Assembly (NCBI GenBank): GCA_028693085.1
Contig: JAQUWC010000008.1
Location: 1-46,117, forward strand
From: UBA5266 sp002411545
GTDB taxonomy: Bacteria; Bacteroidota; Bacteroidia; Bacteroidales; WCHB1-69
Reading direction: 5' to 3'
Length of the DNA: 46,117 nucleotides
Numbering within the stretch: position 1 is the stretch's first letter; each line of letters begins with the position of its first letter. The notes under the pieces were generated by a model, which was not told the DNA's origin, did no database searches, and saw nothing but the letters and a program-made list of their open reading frames with translations. The position numbers and the translations under genes were made by a program. This document shows positions 39,845-46,117 of this stretch, one piece after another.

Positions 39845-41140
39845 ATGGAGATACTTATTATAGTATTATTAATTTTATTTAATGGTTTTCTTTCCATGTC
39901 GGAATTTGCTTTGGTTTCTTCACGCAAATTAAAATTAGAAACAGCCGCCAAGCAAGGAAAAAAAGGTGCTATCAAAGCATTAAAATTATTGGAAAAACCC
40001 GACAATTTTCTATCAACCATTCAAATGGGTATTACTTTTATTGGCATACTTACCGGTGTTTATAGCGGTGATACGATTTCCCAATATATTAAAGATTGGT
40101 TTTCATCATTTCCTTCTGTAGCTTTGTATGCCGGTTTAATTGCTAATACGATTGTTGTTCTCGTTATAACATATTTTACCATTGTTTTAGGGGAATTACT
40201 CCCTAAAAAAATTGGGTTACTTTTTCCTGATAAGATTATTCAAAAAACATCAGGTTTTATGTGCTTTTTTTCAAAATTATTTTTTCCTTTTACTTGGATG
40301 CTTACGAAAACGGTTCATATCATAATGAAGGCACTGAATATAACGAATACTGAAGAAAATAAAATAACAGAACAAGAAATCTTAGCTGCAATCAAACAGG
40401 GAACTTATGAAGGTGAAATTAAAGAAGTAGAACAAGATATTGTTGAACGGGTATTCGATTTAGGAGATAGAGACGTAGAATCATTGATGACATATCGAAA
40501 TGAATTAATTTGTATAGATATCAACGATTCTATTGAAAATATACATCAAATTATTTATAACCATATGCATAGTTATTATCCGGTTATAGATGGAAATTTA
40601 GATAAAATTATGGGGGTTGTATATTTACGCGATTTATTTGATTGTTTATCCAAAGATAATTTTGACCTACAAAATTATATACATAAACCTCAATATATTC
40701 CCGAAACTACCAGTTCTTACAACGTATTAAAATTATTTAAAGAATCTAAAATATACTATGCTTTTATTATTGATGAATTTGGTTCCTTACAAGGTATGGT
40801 GACTGCCGTCGATATTATGGAAGCATTAGTCGGTAAAATTAGTCATTTGTCAAAAGATGAAGAAACAATCATTCAACTAAGTGATAAGACATGGCTTGCT
40901 GACGGACAATACCCTTTTTATGATTTTCTTTCCTATTTTGAAATGGAAGATCTTTTTCCAGAAAATGATTATAATACTTTAAGCGGACTTATTTTAGAAT
41001 TAACAGAACATATTCCTGAAGTTGAGGAAAAAATAGTTTGGAAAAATTTTGAATTTCAAATCAAAGCAATGGACGATGCTAGAATTGATAAAGTATTAGT
41101 TAATAAGAATATAAATGATGAAAATAACAATGAAGATTAA
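39845..41140 (+). CDS. CNNM/HlyC-CorC family membrane protein (431 aa)
   Basis: Member of the family that includes CorB/CorC, Mg2+ or Co2+ transporters and effectors formerly called hemolysins. The N-terminal DUF21/CNNM membrane domain covers residues about 1-185 (LIIVLLILFNGFLSMSEFALVSSRKLKLETAAKQG, VVLVITYFTIVLGELLPKKIGL). A CBS pair follows (DVESLMTYRNELICIDINDSIENIH, VYLRDLFDCL and IIDEFGSLQGMVTAVDIMEALVG), and the C-terminal CorC_HlyC domain contains YNTLSGLILELTEHIPEVEEKI. The long upstream leader suggests control at RNA level. It converges on yebC with a 7-bp gap. Confidence 0.93.
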   Translation: MEILIIVLLILFNGFLSMSEFALVSSRKLKLETAAKQGKKGAIKALKLLEKPDNFLSTIQMGITFIGILTGVYSGDTISQYIKDWFSSFPSVALYAGLIANTIVVLVITYFTIVLGELLPKKIGLLFPDKIIQKTSGFMCFFSKLFFPFTWMLTKTVHIIMKALNITNTEENKITEQEILAAIKQGTYEGEIKEVEQDIVERVFDLGDRDVESLMTYRNELICIDINDSIENIHQIIYNHMHSYYPVIDGNLDKIMGVVYLRDLFDCLSKDNFDLQNYIHKPQYIPETTSSYNVLKLFKESKIYYAFIIDEFGSLQGMVTAVDIMEALVGKISHLSKDEETIIQLSDKTWLADGQYPFYDFLSYFEMEDLFPENDYNTLSGLILELTEHIPEVEEKIVWKNFEFQIKAMDDARIDKVLVNKNINDENNNED

Positions 41141-41147
41141 GTATTTT

Positions 41148-41858
41148 TTACTTCATATTATGAAATAAATTGGTTACGTCTTCATCTTCTTCTATCTTTT
41201 CTATAAGTTTTTCTACTTCAGCTTTTTCAGCTTCATTCAATTCTTTTACATCGGTCGGTATTCTTTCAAATTGAAATGTTTTTATTTCATATTGATGTTC
41301 TTCTAAGTATTTTTGAATAGGCCCAAAATTTTGAAATTCTGCATATATCAATATTTCATTTTCTTCAGCAAATACTTCTTCCACTCCATAATCAATTAAT
41401 TCTAATTCTAATTCTTCAATATCAATACTATCTTTAGCAAGTATTTTAAAGCTACATTTCCTTTCAAACATAAAATCTAACATACCTTGTGTACCCAAAG
41501 AGCCACCGAATTTGTTAAAATAAGATCGAATATTTGCTACGGTTCTTTGATGATTATCAGTTGCCGTTTCAATTATTAAAGCAATTCCATGAGGTGCATA
41601 TCCTTCGTAAACAATTTCTTTATAATCGCTCGTATCTTTTTCAAACGCACGTTTGATAGCTCTTTCAATATTCTCTTTCGGCATATTTTCCGAGCGTGCA
41701 TTTTGAATCAATAATCGTAATCGAGGATTGGTCTCAGGTTCTCCTCCTCCTGCTTTAGCAGCCATTGTTATTTCTTTACCCAAACGTGTAAATACACGTG
41801 CCATGTTTCCCCATCTTTTAAACTTTCTTGCTTTTCTATACTCAAATGCTCTTCCCAT
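41148..41858 (-). CDS. yebC: YebC/PmpR family protein (236 aa)
   Basis: Conserved bacterial factor annotated as a transcriptional regulator; some members have been linked to translation of proline stretches. Family signatures are MGRAFEYRKARKFKRWGNMARVFTRLGKEITMAAKAGGGEPETN, PKENIERAIKRAF, VYEGYAPHGIALIIETATDNHQRTVANIRSYFNKFGGSLG and the third-domain FQFERIPTDVKELNEAEKAEVEKLIEKIEEDEDV. The length is normal. It lies 47 bp downstream of nadA on the same strand; no separate promoter is obvious. Confidence 0.95.
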   Translation of the reverse strand: MGRAFEYRKARKFKRWGNMARVFTRLGKEITMAAKAGGGEPETNPRLRLLIQNARSENMPKENIERAIKRAFEKDTSDYKEIVYEGYAPHGIALIIETATDNHQRTVANIRSYFNKFGGSLGTQGMLDFMFERKCSFKILAKDSIDIEELELELIDYGVEEVFAEENEILIYAEFQNFGPIQKYLEEHQYEIKTFQFERIPTDVKELNEAEKAEVEKLIEKIEEDEDVTNLFHNMK

Positions 41859-41905
41859 TTTTATATTTTTTAGGATTATTTTAAGGTTTATAAACTTAAT
41901 ATTTT

Positions 41906-42823
41906 TTAGGATAATTCTAACATACGTACAATAGAACTTTTAGCTTTATCAATGATTTCTTGACTTAACAAAATTTCATTATTTTCTTCGACTAAACATC
42001 TATATATTTTTTCTAAAGTATTCAATTTCATATATTCACAATCATTACATTCACATGTTTTCGCATTTCCTACTATAATAAAATGTTTATTAGGTGCTTG
42101 TTTTCGCATTTCATGCAATATTCCTGTTTCGGTTGCTACTATGAAAGTGGTATCATTCGATTGCTTAACATATTGTATAAGTGCTGTTGTTGATCCAATA
42201 AAATCTGCAAATTCTAAAATTAATTGTTTGCATTCAGGATGTGCTATTACTTTTGCATACGGATATGTTTTTTTAATTTCGATCAATTGTTCTACCTTCA
42301 ATGTATCATGCACATGACATGCTCCATTCCATAATAACATATTTACTCCTAATTCATTGTTTAAATAATTTCCTAAATTGCGATCCGGTGCAAATATAAT
42401 TTTTTCATTTTTATCAAAACTCTGTATAATTTTTTTAGCATTACTGGATGTGCAAATTACATCGGATAAAATTTTTATATCAGCACTGCTATTGATATAA
42501 GATACTACTTTATAATCCGGATATTTATCTTTAAAAGCTTTAAAATCATTTGACAAACATGAATCAGCTAATGAACATTTCGACTCAAAATCAGGTAAAA
42601 AAACTCTTTTAGTAGGATTTAAAATTTTCGCTGTTTCGGCCATAAAATATACACCAGCAAATACTATAACATCAGCTTTTGTTTTTTGGGCATATTGTGC
42701 TAAAGCCAAACTATCTCCCAAATAATCGCTTATATCTTGTATCTCTGGTCGAGTATAATAATGAGCTAAAATAACTGCTTTCTTTTCTTTTTTAAACCTA
42801 TTTATTTCTTCTATTATATTCAT
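41906..42823 (-). CDS. nadA: Quinolinate synthase A (305 aa)
   Basis: Fe-S enzyme that condenses iminoaspartate with dihydroxyacetone phosphate to quinolinate in de novo NAD synthesis. Family motifs are VILAHYYTRPEIQDISDYLGDSLALAQYA, VIVFAGVYFMAETAKILNPTKRVFLPD, NGACHVHD, IAHPECKQ, GSTTALIQYVKQS and the C-terminal CECNDCEYMKLNTLEKI; Cys in SLADSC, NGACHV and NDCEYM are the likely 4Fe-4S ligands. The frame is open to 42874, but the promoter at 42847-42854 lies within that extension, so the start is ATG 42823 (MNIIEEINRFKKEKKAV). nadB and nadC are not in the window. Confidence 0.95.
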   Translation of the reverse strand: MNIIEEINRFKKEKKAVILAHYYTRPEIQDISDYLGDSLALAQYAQKTKADVIVFAGVYFMAETAKILNPTKRVFLPDFESKCSLADSCLSNDFKAFKDKYPDYKVVSYINSSADIKILSDVICTSSNAKKIIQSFDKNEKIIFAPDRNLGNYLNNELGVNMLLWNGACHVHDTLKVEQLIEIKKTYPYAKVIAHPECKQLILEFADFIGSTTALIQYVKQSNDTTFIVATETGILHEMRKQAPNKHFIIVGNAKTCECNDCEYMKLNTLEKIYRCLVEENNEILLSQEIIDKAKSSIVRMLELS

Positions 42824-42846
42824 AAGGCATATTGAAAATATTGCTG

Positions 42847-42854
42847 CAAAAGTA
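42847..42854 (-). promoter_or_regulatory. -7 promoter element TACTTTTG for nadA-yebC
   Basis: Exact TAnnTTTG match on the minus strand, 23 bp upstream of the ATG at 42823; it decides the start of nadA. Confidence 0.65.
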
Positions 42855-42964
42855 CAAATTTTACACTTTACCAATCATTATATATATATTTTTTTATAAA
42901 AGAAAATAGTAATAATGATTAGTACTGTTTATATAGTTGAAAACTTTTTTTTATTTTTTTAAAT

Positions 42965-42997
42965 CATTGATTTTATTATTATTACATTGATTTTATT
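42965..42997 (+). repeat. Direct repeat, two copies of CATTGATTTTATT
   Basis: Two identical 13-mers at 42965 and 42985, spaced 20 bp start to start (about two helical turns), separated by ATTATTA. In such AT-rich DNA this may be slippage. Confidence 0.45.
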
Positions 42998-43006
42998 TTC
43001 CTAATG

Positions 43007-43034
43007 AACATAGAATTATTGCTCATTCTATGTT
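43007..43034. repeat. Perfect 10-bp inverted repeat in the nadA upstream gap
   Basis: AACATAGAAT, 8-base loop TATTGCTC, ATTCTATGTT. No T-run follows on either strand, so it is not a standard terminator; a protein-binding site or part of a small RNA are alternatives. Confidence 0.5.
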
Positions 43035-43320
43035 AAAAACTACTCTATTTTATATTTAGAAGCAAGAAAAAATTGTTTCTAACATTTTATCATCATTTCT
43101 CAACAATTTTCTTCACATGAATTGTTAATAAAACAACTAGTAGTTAATAATAAGTATTTTATATATTTGTATTTATAATTAAAAACTTCATTTATGTTAA
43201 GTTATAAAGTAATTTAATATAAATATGTATTAATACTTTAAATATTACAAATCAATAAATTGAATTAAAAAACATAAAAGAAGAAGAAAATAGTTATCAA
43301 CAACGGATATGAACAAGTAA

Positions 43321-43809
43321 TTATAATTTTATGCAAGTTTTGCATCTTTTTTTAATGATATGATTTAGTTCATCTATCATCTTTTTTTGTGAAAATGTAT
43401 TTTCACAACGATAAATAACTTTAAGAGGGTTATCATCAATTATCATTTTTTTCATTTCATCCAAAGAGAGAGGTGATTTTAAAGCAGCATATGTTTCATA
43501 GGTGATCGAAAGAAATGCAACATTTTTATTAATACCTCTATTATCAAGCAAATAACCTCTTTTCAATGGAGTAGGGTAGCAATATGAGCCATTCCTAAAT
43601 ACATCTTTAGGATCAGGATATGATACTATGGTAGATTTATCTTCGGATAAAATAACAGCTACATTTTTATTATAATTTTTCTTTGTCTTATAAATTATAA
43701 TAGGAGGTAAAGCCTTTTCTTGTTTCGGTTTAGGAATAGGATTATCAGGTACACATATACTTGTCAGTAAACCGAAAATACTAAAGTGTAAGAATAATAA
43801 TTTAATCAT
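43321..43809 (-). CDS. Putative exported protein of unknown function (162 aa)
   Basis: No family recognised. An N-terminal hydrophobic segment (MIKLLFLHFSIFGLLTSIC) looks like a signal peptide, possibly with Cys19 as lipid anchor, though the lipobox is not canonical. A Pro-rich stretch (VPDNPIPKPKQEKALPP) follows, then a mixed alpha/beta domain with VAVILSEDKSTIVSYPDPKDV, YPTPLKRGYLLDNRGINKNVAFLSITYETYAAL and SLDEMKKMIIDDNPLKVIYRCENTF, and a basic C-terminus with CKTC. It has its own promoter-like element at 43830-43837 and AT-rich gaps on both sides, so it is probably monocistronic. Confidence 0.75.
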   Translation of the reverse strand: MIKLLFLHFSIFGLLTSICVPDNPIPKPKQEKALPPIIIYKTKKNYNKNVAVILSEDKSTIVSYPDPKDVFRNGSYCYPTPLKRGYLLDNRGINKNVAFLSITYETYAALKSPLSLDEMKKMIIDDNPLKVIYRCENTFSQKKMIDELNHIIKKRCKTCIKL

Positions 43810-43829
43810 AATAAAAAATATTTATTATG

Positions 43830-43837
43830 CAAATTTA
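43830..43837 (-). promoter_or_regulatory. -7 promoter element TAAATTTG for the 162-aa exported protein
   Basis: Match to TAnnTTTG on the minus strand, 20 bp upstream of the ATG at 43809. Confidence 0.5.
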
Positions 43838-43918
43838 GATAAAAACTAAATACATGCAGCCTATTGAAAAATTTTTTATAACTTAAAAGTTATTTTTAGA
43901 TAAAGAAGAAAAAGAAAA

Positions 43919-45640
43919 TTATTTAAAAAAATATTGATTTTGTTGTTTCTTTTTATCAATTTGTGTTTCACAAAATACATTTTCGCCGGTATAAGGGTGA
44001 ATACCGGTATAAAAAATAACGGAAGATAACGTCAAAGGTGTAGGAGTAAAATCTTGAACTTGTTCGAGTTTATAATTTATTTGTCGTATTTTTTTATGAA
44101 GATTTTGCATATCTTGCAAGCGACAAGCCGGATGACTGGAAATAAAATAGGGTATTAATTGTTGATTTAATTGAAAGGAATTATTAATATTATCGAATAC
44201 TTTTTTAAATTTTAAAAAATTATCAAAAGAAGGTTTTCTCATAGTTGTTAAAATATGATCTTCCGTATGTTCAGGAGCTACTTTTAAACGACCTGATACA
44301 TGAAAACGAATCAATCGGTTGATATATTCATGCAAAGCGTACTCTTTTTCCTTCTTTTTATCCAATAGCATATCGTAACGTATGCCGCTTCCAATAGTAA
44401 TTTTTTTTATATAAGGTAATTTTTCGGCTTTTTCGTACAAAGAAATAAGCGGACGATGATTAAAATTTAAATTCTTGCATTTTTCCGGAAAGATGCATGA
44501 AGGACGTACACAAAGATTACATAAAGCGGAATTTATACCTTTCATTCGATACATATTTGCTGATGGTCCACCTAAATCGCTAATATAACCTTTAAAATAA
44601 GGCATTTTACTTATTGTTTCTATTTCTTTTAAAATAGAATTTTCAGAACGATTCACAATAAATTTGCCTTGATGTGCAGAAATAGTACAAAAGCTACAAC
44701 CGCCAAAACAGCCGCGATGTATGTTAATCGAACAATTAATCATTACAAAAGCTGGTATTTCACCTCTTTTGGAATAGGTTGGATGAGGTAAACGAGTGAA
44801 AGGAAGTTCGTAAATGGCATCAAATTCTTTTTCGCTTAATGAAGCAGAGGGAGGATTAACAACAAGGGTTTTATTCGCAGTAATTTGTAGCAAACGAGTT
44901 GATGTTAATTTATTGGATTCAGTTTCTATAATTTTAAAATTATCGGCAAAGGCTTTTTTCGATTCAATACATTTTTCATGTGAATATAAATGTAGGCCCT
45001 CTTTTTCGTATTTAGATGAAAGGTAGGCAATTTGAGGAATGTCATAGAACTCGTCAATATCAGGATGTTGTTTTGATTTAAAAACGTTAAGGATATCAAG
45101 TAAAGGTTTTTCGCCCATGCCATAAATTAATAGATCGGCATTACTATCTTCTAAAATAGATGGTTTTAAAGAATTTGACCAATAATCATAATGAGTAAAA
45201 CGACGCAATGAGGCTTCCACCCCGCCGAGAATAACAAAACTATCAGGATATAATTGTTTTACAATACGGCTATATACACTAACAGCATAATCGGGACGAA
45301 ATCCTGAAACATCTCCGGCCGTATAAGCATCGTTAGAGCGTAAGCGTTTAAAAGCTGTATAATGATTCACCATGGAATCCATAGCTCCTGAAGTAATACC
45401 GAAAAATAAACGAGGCTTTCCCAGCTTTTTGAAATCACGTAAATCGTCGCGCCAATTGGGTTGTGGTAGAATAGCTACTTTATACCCTTGATTTTCAATA
45501 AGTCTTCCTATAATTGCATGACCAAATGATGGATGATCAACATAGGCATCACCACTAATGATAATAACATCTAACTCATCCCATTTTCGAAGCTGTAATT
45601 CTTTTTTATTGATTGGTAGCCAAGCCTTTAAATCGACCAT
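43919..45640 (-). CDS. YgiQ family radical SAM protein (573 aa)
   Basis: Radical S-adenosylmethionine enzyme of the large YgiQ/UPF0313 family, whose reaction is not established. The N-terminal domain has the family opening AWLPINKKELQLRKWDELDVIIISGDAYVDHPSFGHAIIGRLIE and GGVEASLRRFTHYDYW. The 4Fe-4S motif is HRGCFGGCSFCTISAHQGK (CxxxCxxC, around residue 310), followed by YISDLGGPSANMYRMKG with the Cys cluster CNLCVRPSCIFPEKC and VAPEHTEDHILTTMRKPS. The C-terminus is short compared with longer family members that carry a basic tail, but it ends after the conserved FYTGIHPYTGENVF block, so it seems complete. It lies 3 bp after the yqeY-type gene. Confidence 0.93.
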   Translation of the reverse strand: MVDLKAWLPINKKELQLRKWDELDVIIISGDAYVDHPSFGHAIIGRLIENQGYKVAILPQPNWRDDLRDFKKLGKPRLFFGITSGAMDSMVNHYTAFKRLRSNDAYTAGDVSGFRPDYAVSVYSRIVKQLYPDSFVILGGVEASLRRFTHYDYWSNSLKPSILEDSNADLLIYGMGEKPLLDILNVFKSKQHPDIDEFYDIPQIAYLSSKYEKEGLHLYSHEKCIESKKAFADNFKIIETESNKLTSTRLLQITANKTLVVNPPSASLSEKEFDAIYELPFTRLPHPTYSKRGEIPAFVMINCSINIHRGCFGGCSFCTISAHQGKFIVNRSENSILKEIETISKMPYFKGYISDLGGPSANMYRMKGINSALCNLCVRPSCIFPEKCKNLNFNHRPLISLYEKAEKLPYIKKITIGSGIRYDMLLDKKKEKEYALHEYINRLIRFHVSGRLKVAPEHTEDHILTTMRKPSFDNFLKFKKVFDNINNSFQLNQQLIPYFISSHPACRLQDMQNLHKKIRQINYKLEQVQDFTPTPLTLSSVIFYTGIHPYTGENVFCETQIDKKKQQNQYFFK

Positions 45641-45643
45641 CGC

Positions 45644-46090
45644 TTATTGTAATAACTTTTTAATAATTTCTGAAATTAATTTGTTTTCAGCTTTACCGGC
45701 TAAGGTTTTTGTAGCTAAACCCATTATTTTTCCCATCCCTTTGATATCGGTAATGTTCTCTTTCTCAATGAATTCTTTAAGAATTCGTGTTACTTCTTCT
45801 TCCGAAAGTTGAGCTGGTAGATAAGTGGATATAACATTGACTTGAAACATTTCTTCTTGGTATAAATCATCCCTATTTTGATTTTTATAGGTTTCAGCTG
45901 CTTCTTTACGTTGTTTAATTAATCGTTGTAAAGTTTTAATTTCCAGTTCATCGTTAATTTCATCGGGATTTTTTGCCGTTTTTAATAATAATAACTCTGA
46001 CTTGATAGCTCGTAATGCGTTCAGTTTGTCTTTTTCTTTGGCTAACATCGCCTTTTTGATGTCGTTGTTTATTTTTTCTTCTAAATTCAT
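45644..46090 (-). CDS. GatB/YqeY domain protein (148 aa)
   Basis: Stand-alone YqeY domain, related to the tRNA-binding C-terminal part of the GatB amidotransferase subunit. Features are the start LEEKINNDIKKAMLAKEKDKLNALRAIKSELLLLKT, the middle LIKQRKEAAETYKNQNRDDLYQEEMFQVNVISTYLPAQLSEEEV and the end IKGMGKIMGLATKTLAGKAENKLISEIIKKLL. A role in tRNA handling is assumed from the domain and not proven. The gene is complete at the right edge, with ATG at 46090; the bases beyond end in TTTG on the minus strand, possibly the end of a -7 element cut by the window. It is cotranscribed with the YgiQ gene. Confidence 0.92.
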   Translation of the reverse strand: MNLEEKINNDIKKAMLAKEKDKLNALRAIKSELLLLKTAKNPDEINDELEIKTLQRLIKQRKEAAETYKNQNRDDLYQEEMFQVNVISTYLPAQLSEEEVTRILKEFIEKENITDIKGMGKIMGLATKTLAGKAENKLISEIIKKLLQ

Positions 46091-46117
46091 GATTGTAATT
46101 TTTAATTTTCATGCAAA

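Larger units (their letters stand above)
42855..43320. other. AT-rich gap (about 465 bp) with repeats and an orphan promoter-like site
   Basis: No credible gene on either strand. It contains a 13-bp direct repeat CATTGATTTTATT at 42965-42977 and 42985-42997 (period 20), a perfect 10-bp inverted repeat AACATAGAAT/ATTCTATGTT (43007-43016 and 43025-43034, 8-nt loop), a smaller AACAATT/AATTGTT hairpin near 43100-43130, and a forward TATATTTG element at 43162-43169 with no ORF longer than a few codons behind it. It could hold a small RNA or a decayed gene. Confidence 0.45.

Noticed and set aside
43193..43216. Very short ORF (MLSYKVI) behind the orphan promoter at 43162
   Set aside because: Seven codons with no pattern; not enough to call a peptide.
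43919..45640. YgiQ protein truncated at its C-terminus
   Set aside because: It is shorter than some relatives, but the conserved end block is present and the stop is followed by ordinary intergenic DNA, with no remnant reading frame.

Overview
The window is a stretch of chromosome from a low-GC member of the Bacteroidetes (Bacteroidota), most likely Bacteroidales-like. The evidence is: promoters of the phylum type (TAnnTTTG at -7, usually TACTTTTG or TATTTTTG) in front of most transcription units; an almost total lack of Shine-Dalgarno sequences; two exported proteins ending in a type IX secretion (T9SS) sorting domain; and phylum-typical genes (GSCFA protein, ComEA-like helix-hairpin-helix membrane protein, ParC with a long tail, kinase-RapZ fusion, HATPase-ybeY-mnmG cluster). 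GC is about one third by eye and falls from left to right; the last 20 kb are very AT-rich. I see no rRNA, tRNA, CRISPR array, insertion sequence, integrase or prophage, so this is mainly a core-genome region with a few poorly known genes.

Layout. 1-3.5 kb: the 3' end of an M16 peptidase, a small unknown gene, an FKBP prolyl isomerase, and a sugar-kinase-like protein fused to the C-terminal domain of RapZ. 3.5-6.3 kb (minus): the ribosomal operon rplM-rpsI-rpsB-tsf, with two mutually exclusive hairpins in the rpsI-rpsB gap. 6.7-12 kb (plus): parC, an HhH protein, a GSCFA protein and a Cys/His/Lys-rich lipoprotein, closed by a bidirectional terminator. 12-14.7 kb (minus): a beta-barrel protein and a secreted deiminase with the domain order of Porphyromonas PPAD (catalytic domain, Ig-like domain, T9SS signal). 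14.9-20.3 kb (plus): uvrC, a nitroreductase, a putative lipoprotein and an MsbA-type ABC transporter. 20.3-21.8 kb (minus): the YifB/ComM AAA ATPase. 21.9-24.8 kb (plus): an RsbW-like ATPase, ybeY and mnmG, the last bracketed by two parS-like 16-mers that are exact reverse complements of one another. 25.2-29.7 kb: a 1503-residue exported protein of unknown function. 29.9-33.1 kb: a compact operon of glycosyltransferase, transglutaminase-like membrane protein and carboxynorspermidine decarboxylase (nspC). 33.2-37 kb (minus): a T9SS-exported adhesin-like protein, then ssb, a DUF2461 gene and dapD. 37.2-41.1 kb (plus): an LD-carboxypeptidase, an AT-rich membrane protein, rnhB and a CNNM/CorC transporter-like protein preceded by a possible Thr-rich leader peptide. 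41.1-46.1 kb (minus): yebC, nadA, a roughly 500-bp AT-rich gap, an exported unknown protein, a YgiQ radical SAM protein and a YqeY protein.

Recurring themes are translation and tRNA maturation (ribosomal operon, tsf, ybeY, mnmG, yqeY), DNA maintenance (parC, uvrC, ssb, rnhB, yifB) and the cell envelope (RapZ/kinase fusion, dapD, LD-carboxypeptidase, MsbA-like transporter, T9SS cargo). I did not find an obvious new multi-gene defence or mobile system. The best leads are the PPAD-like exported deiminase, the pair of parS-like sites around mnmG, the kinase-RapZ fusion, the candidate clamp-binding tail on ParC, the 1503-residue exported protein and the unexplained leader in front of the CNNM gene.
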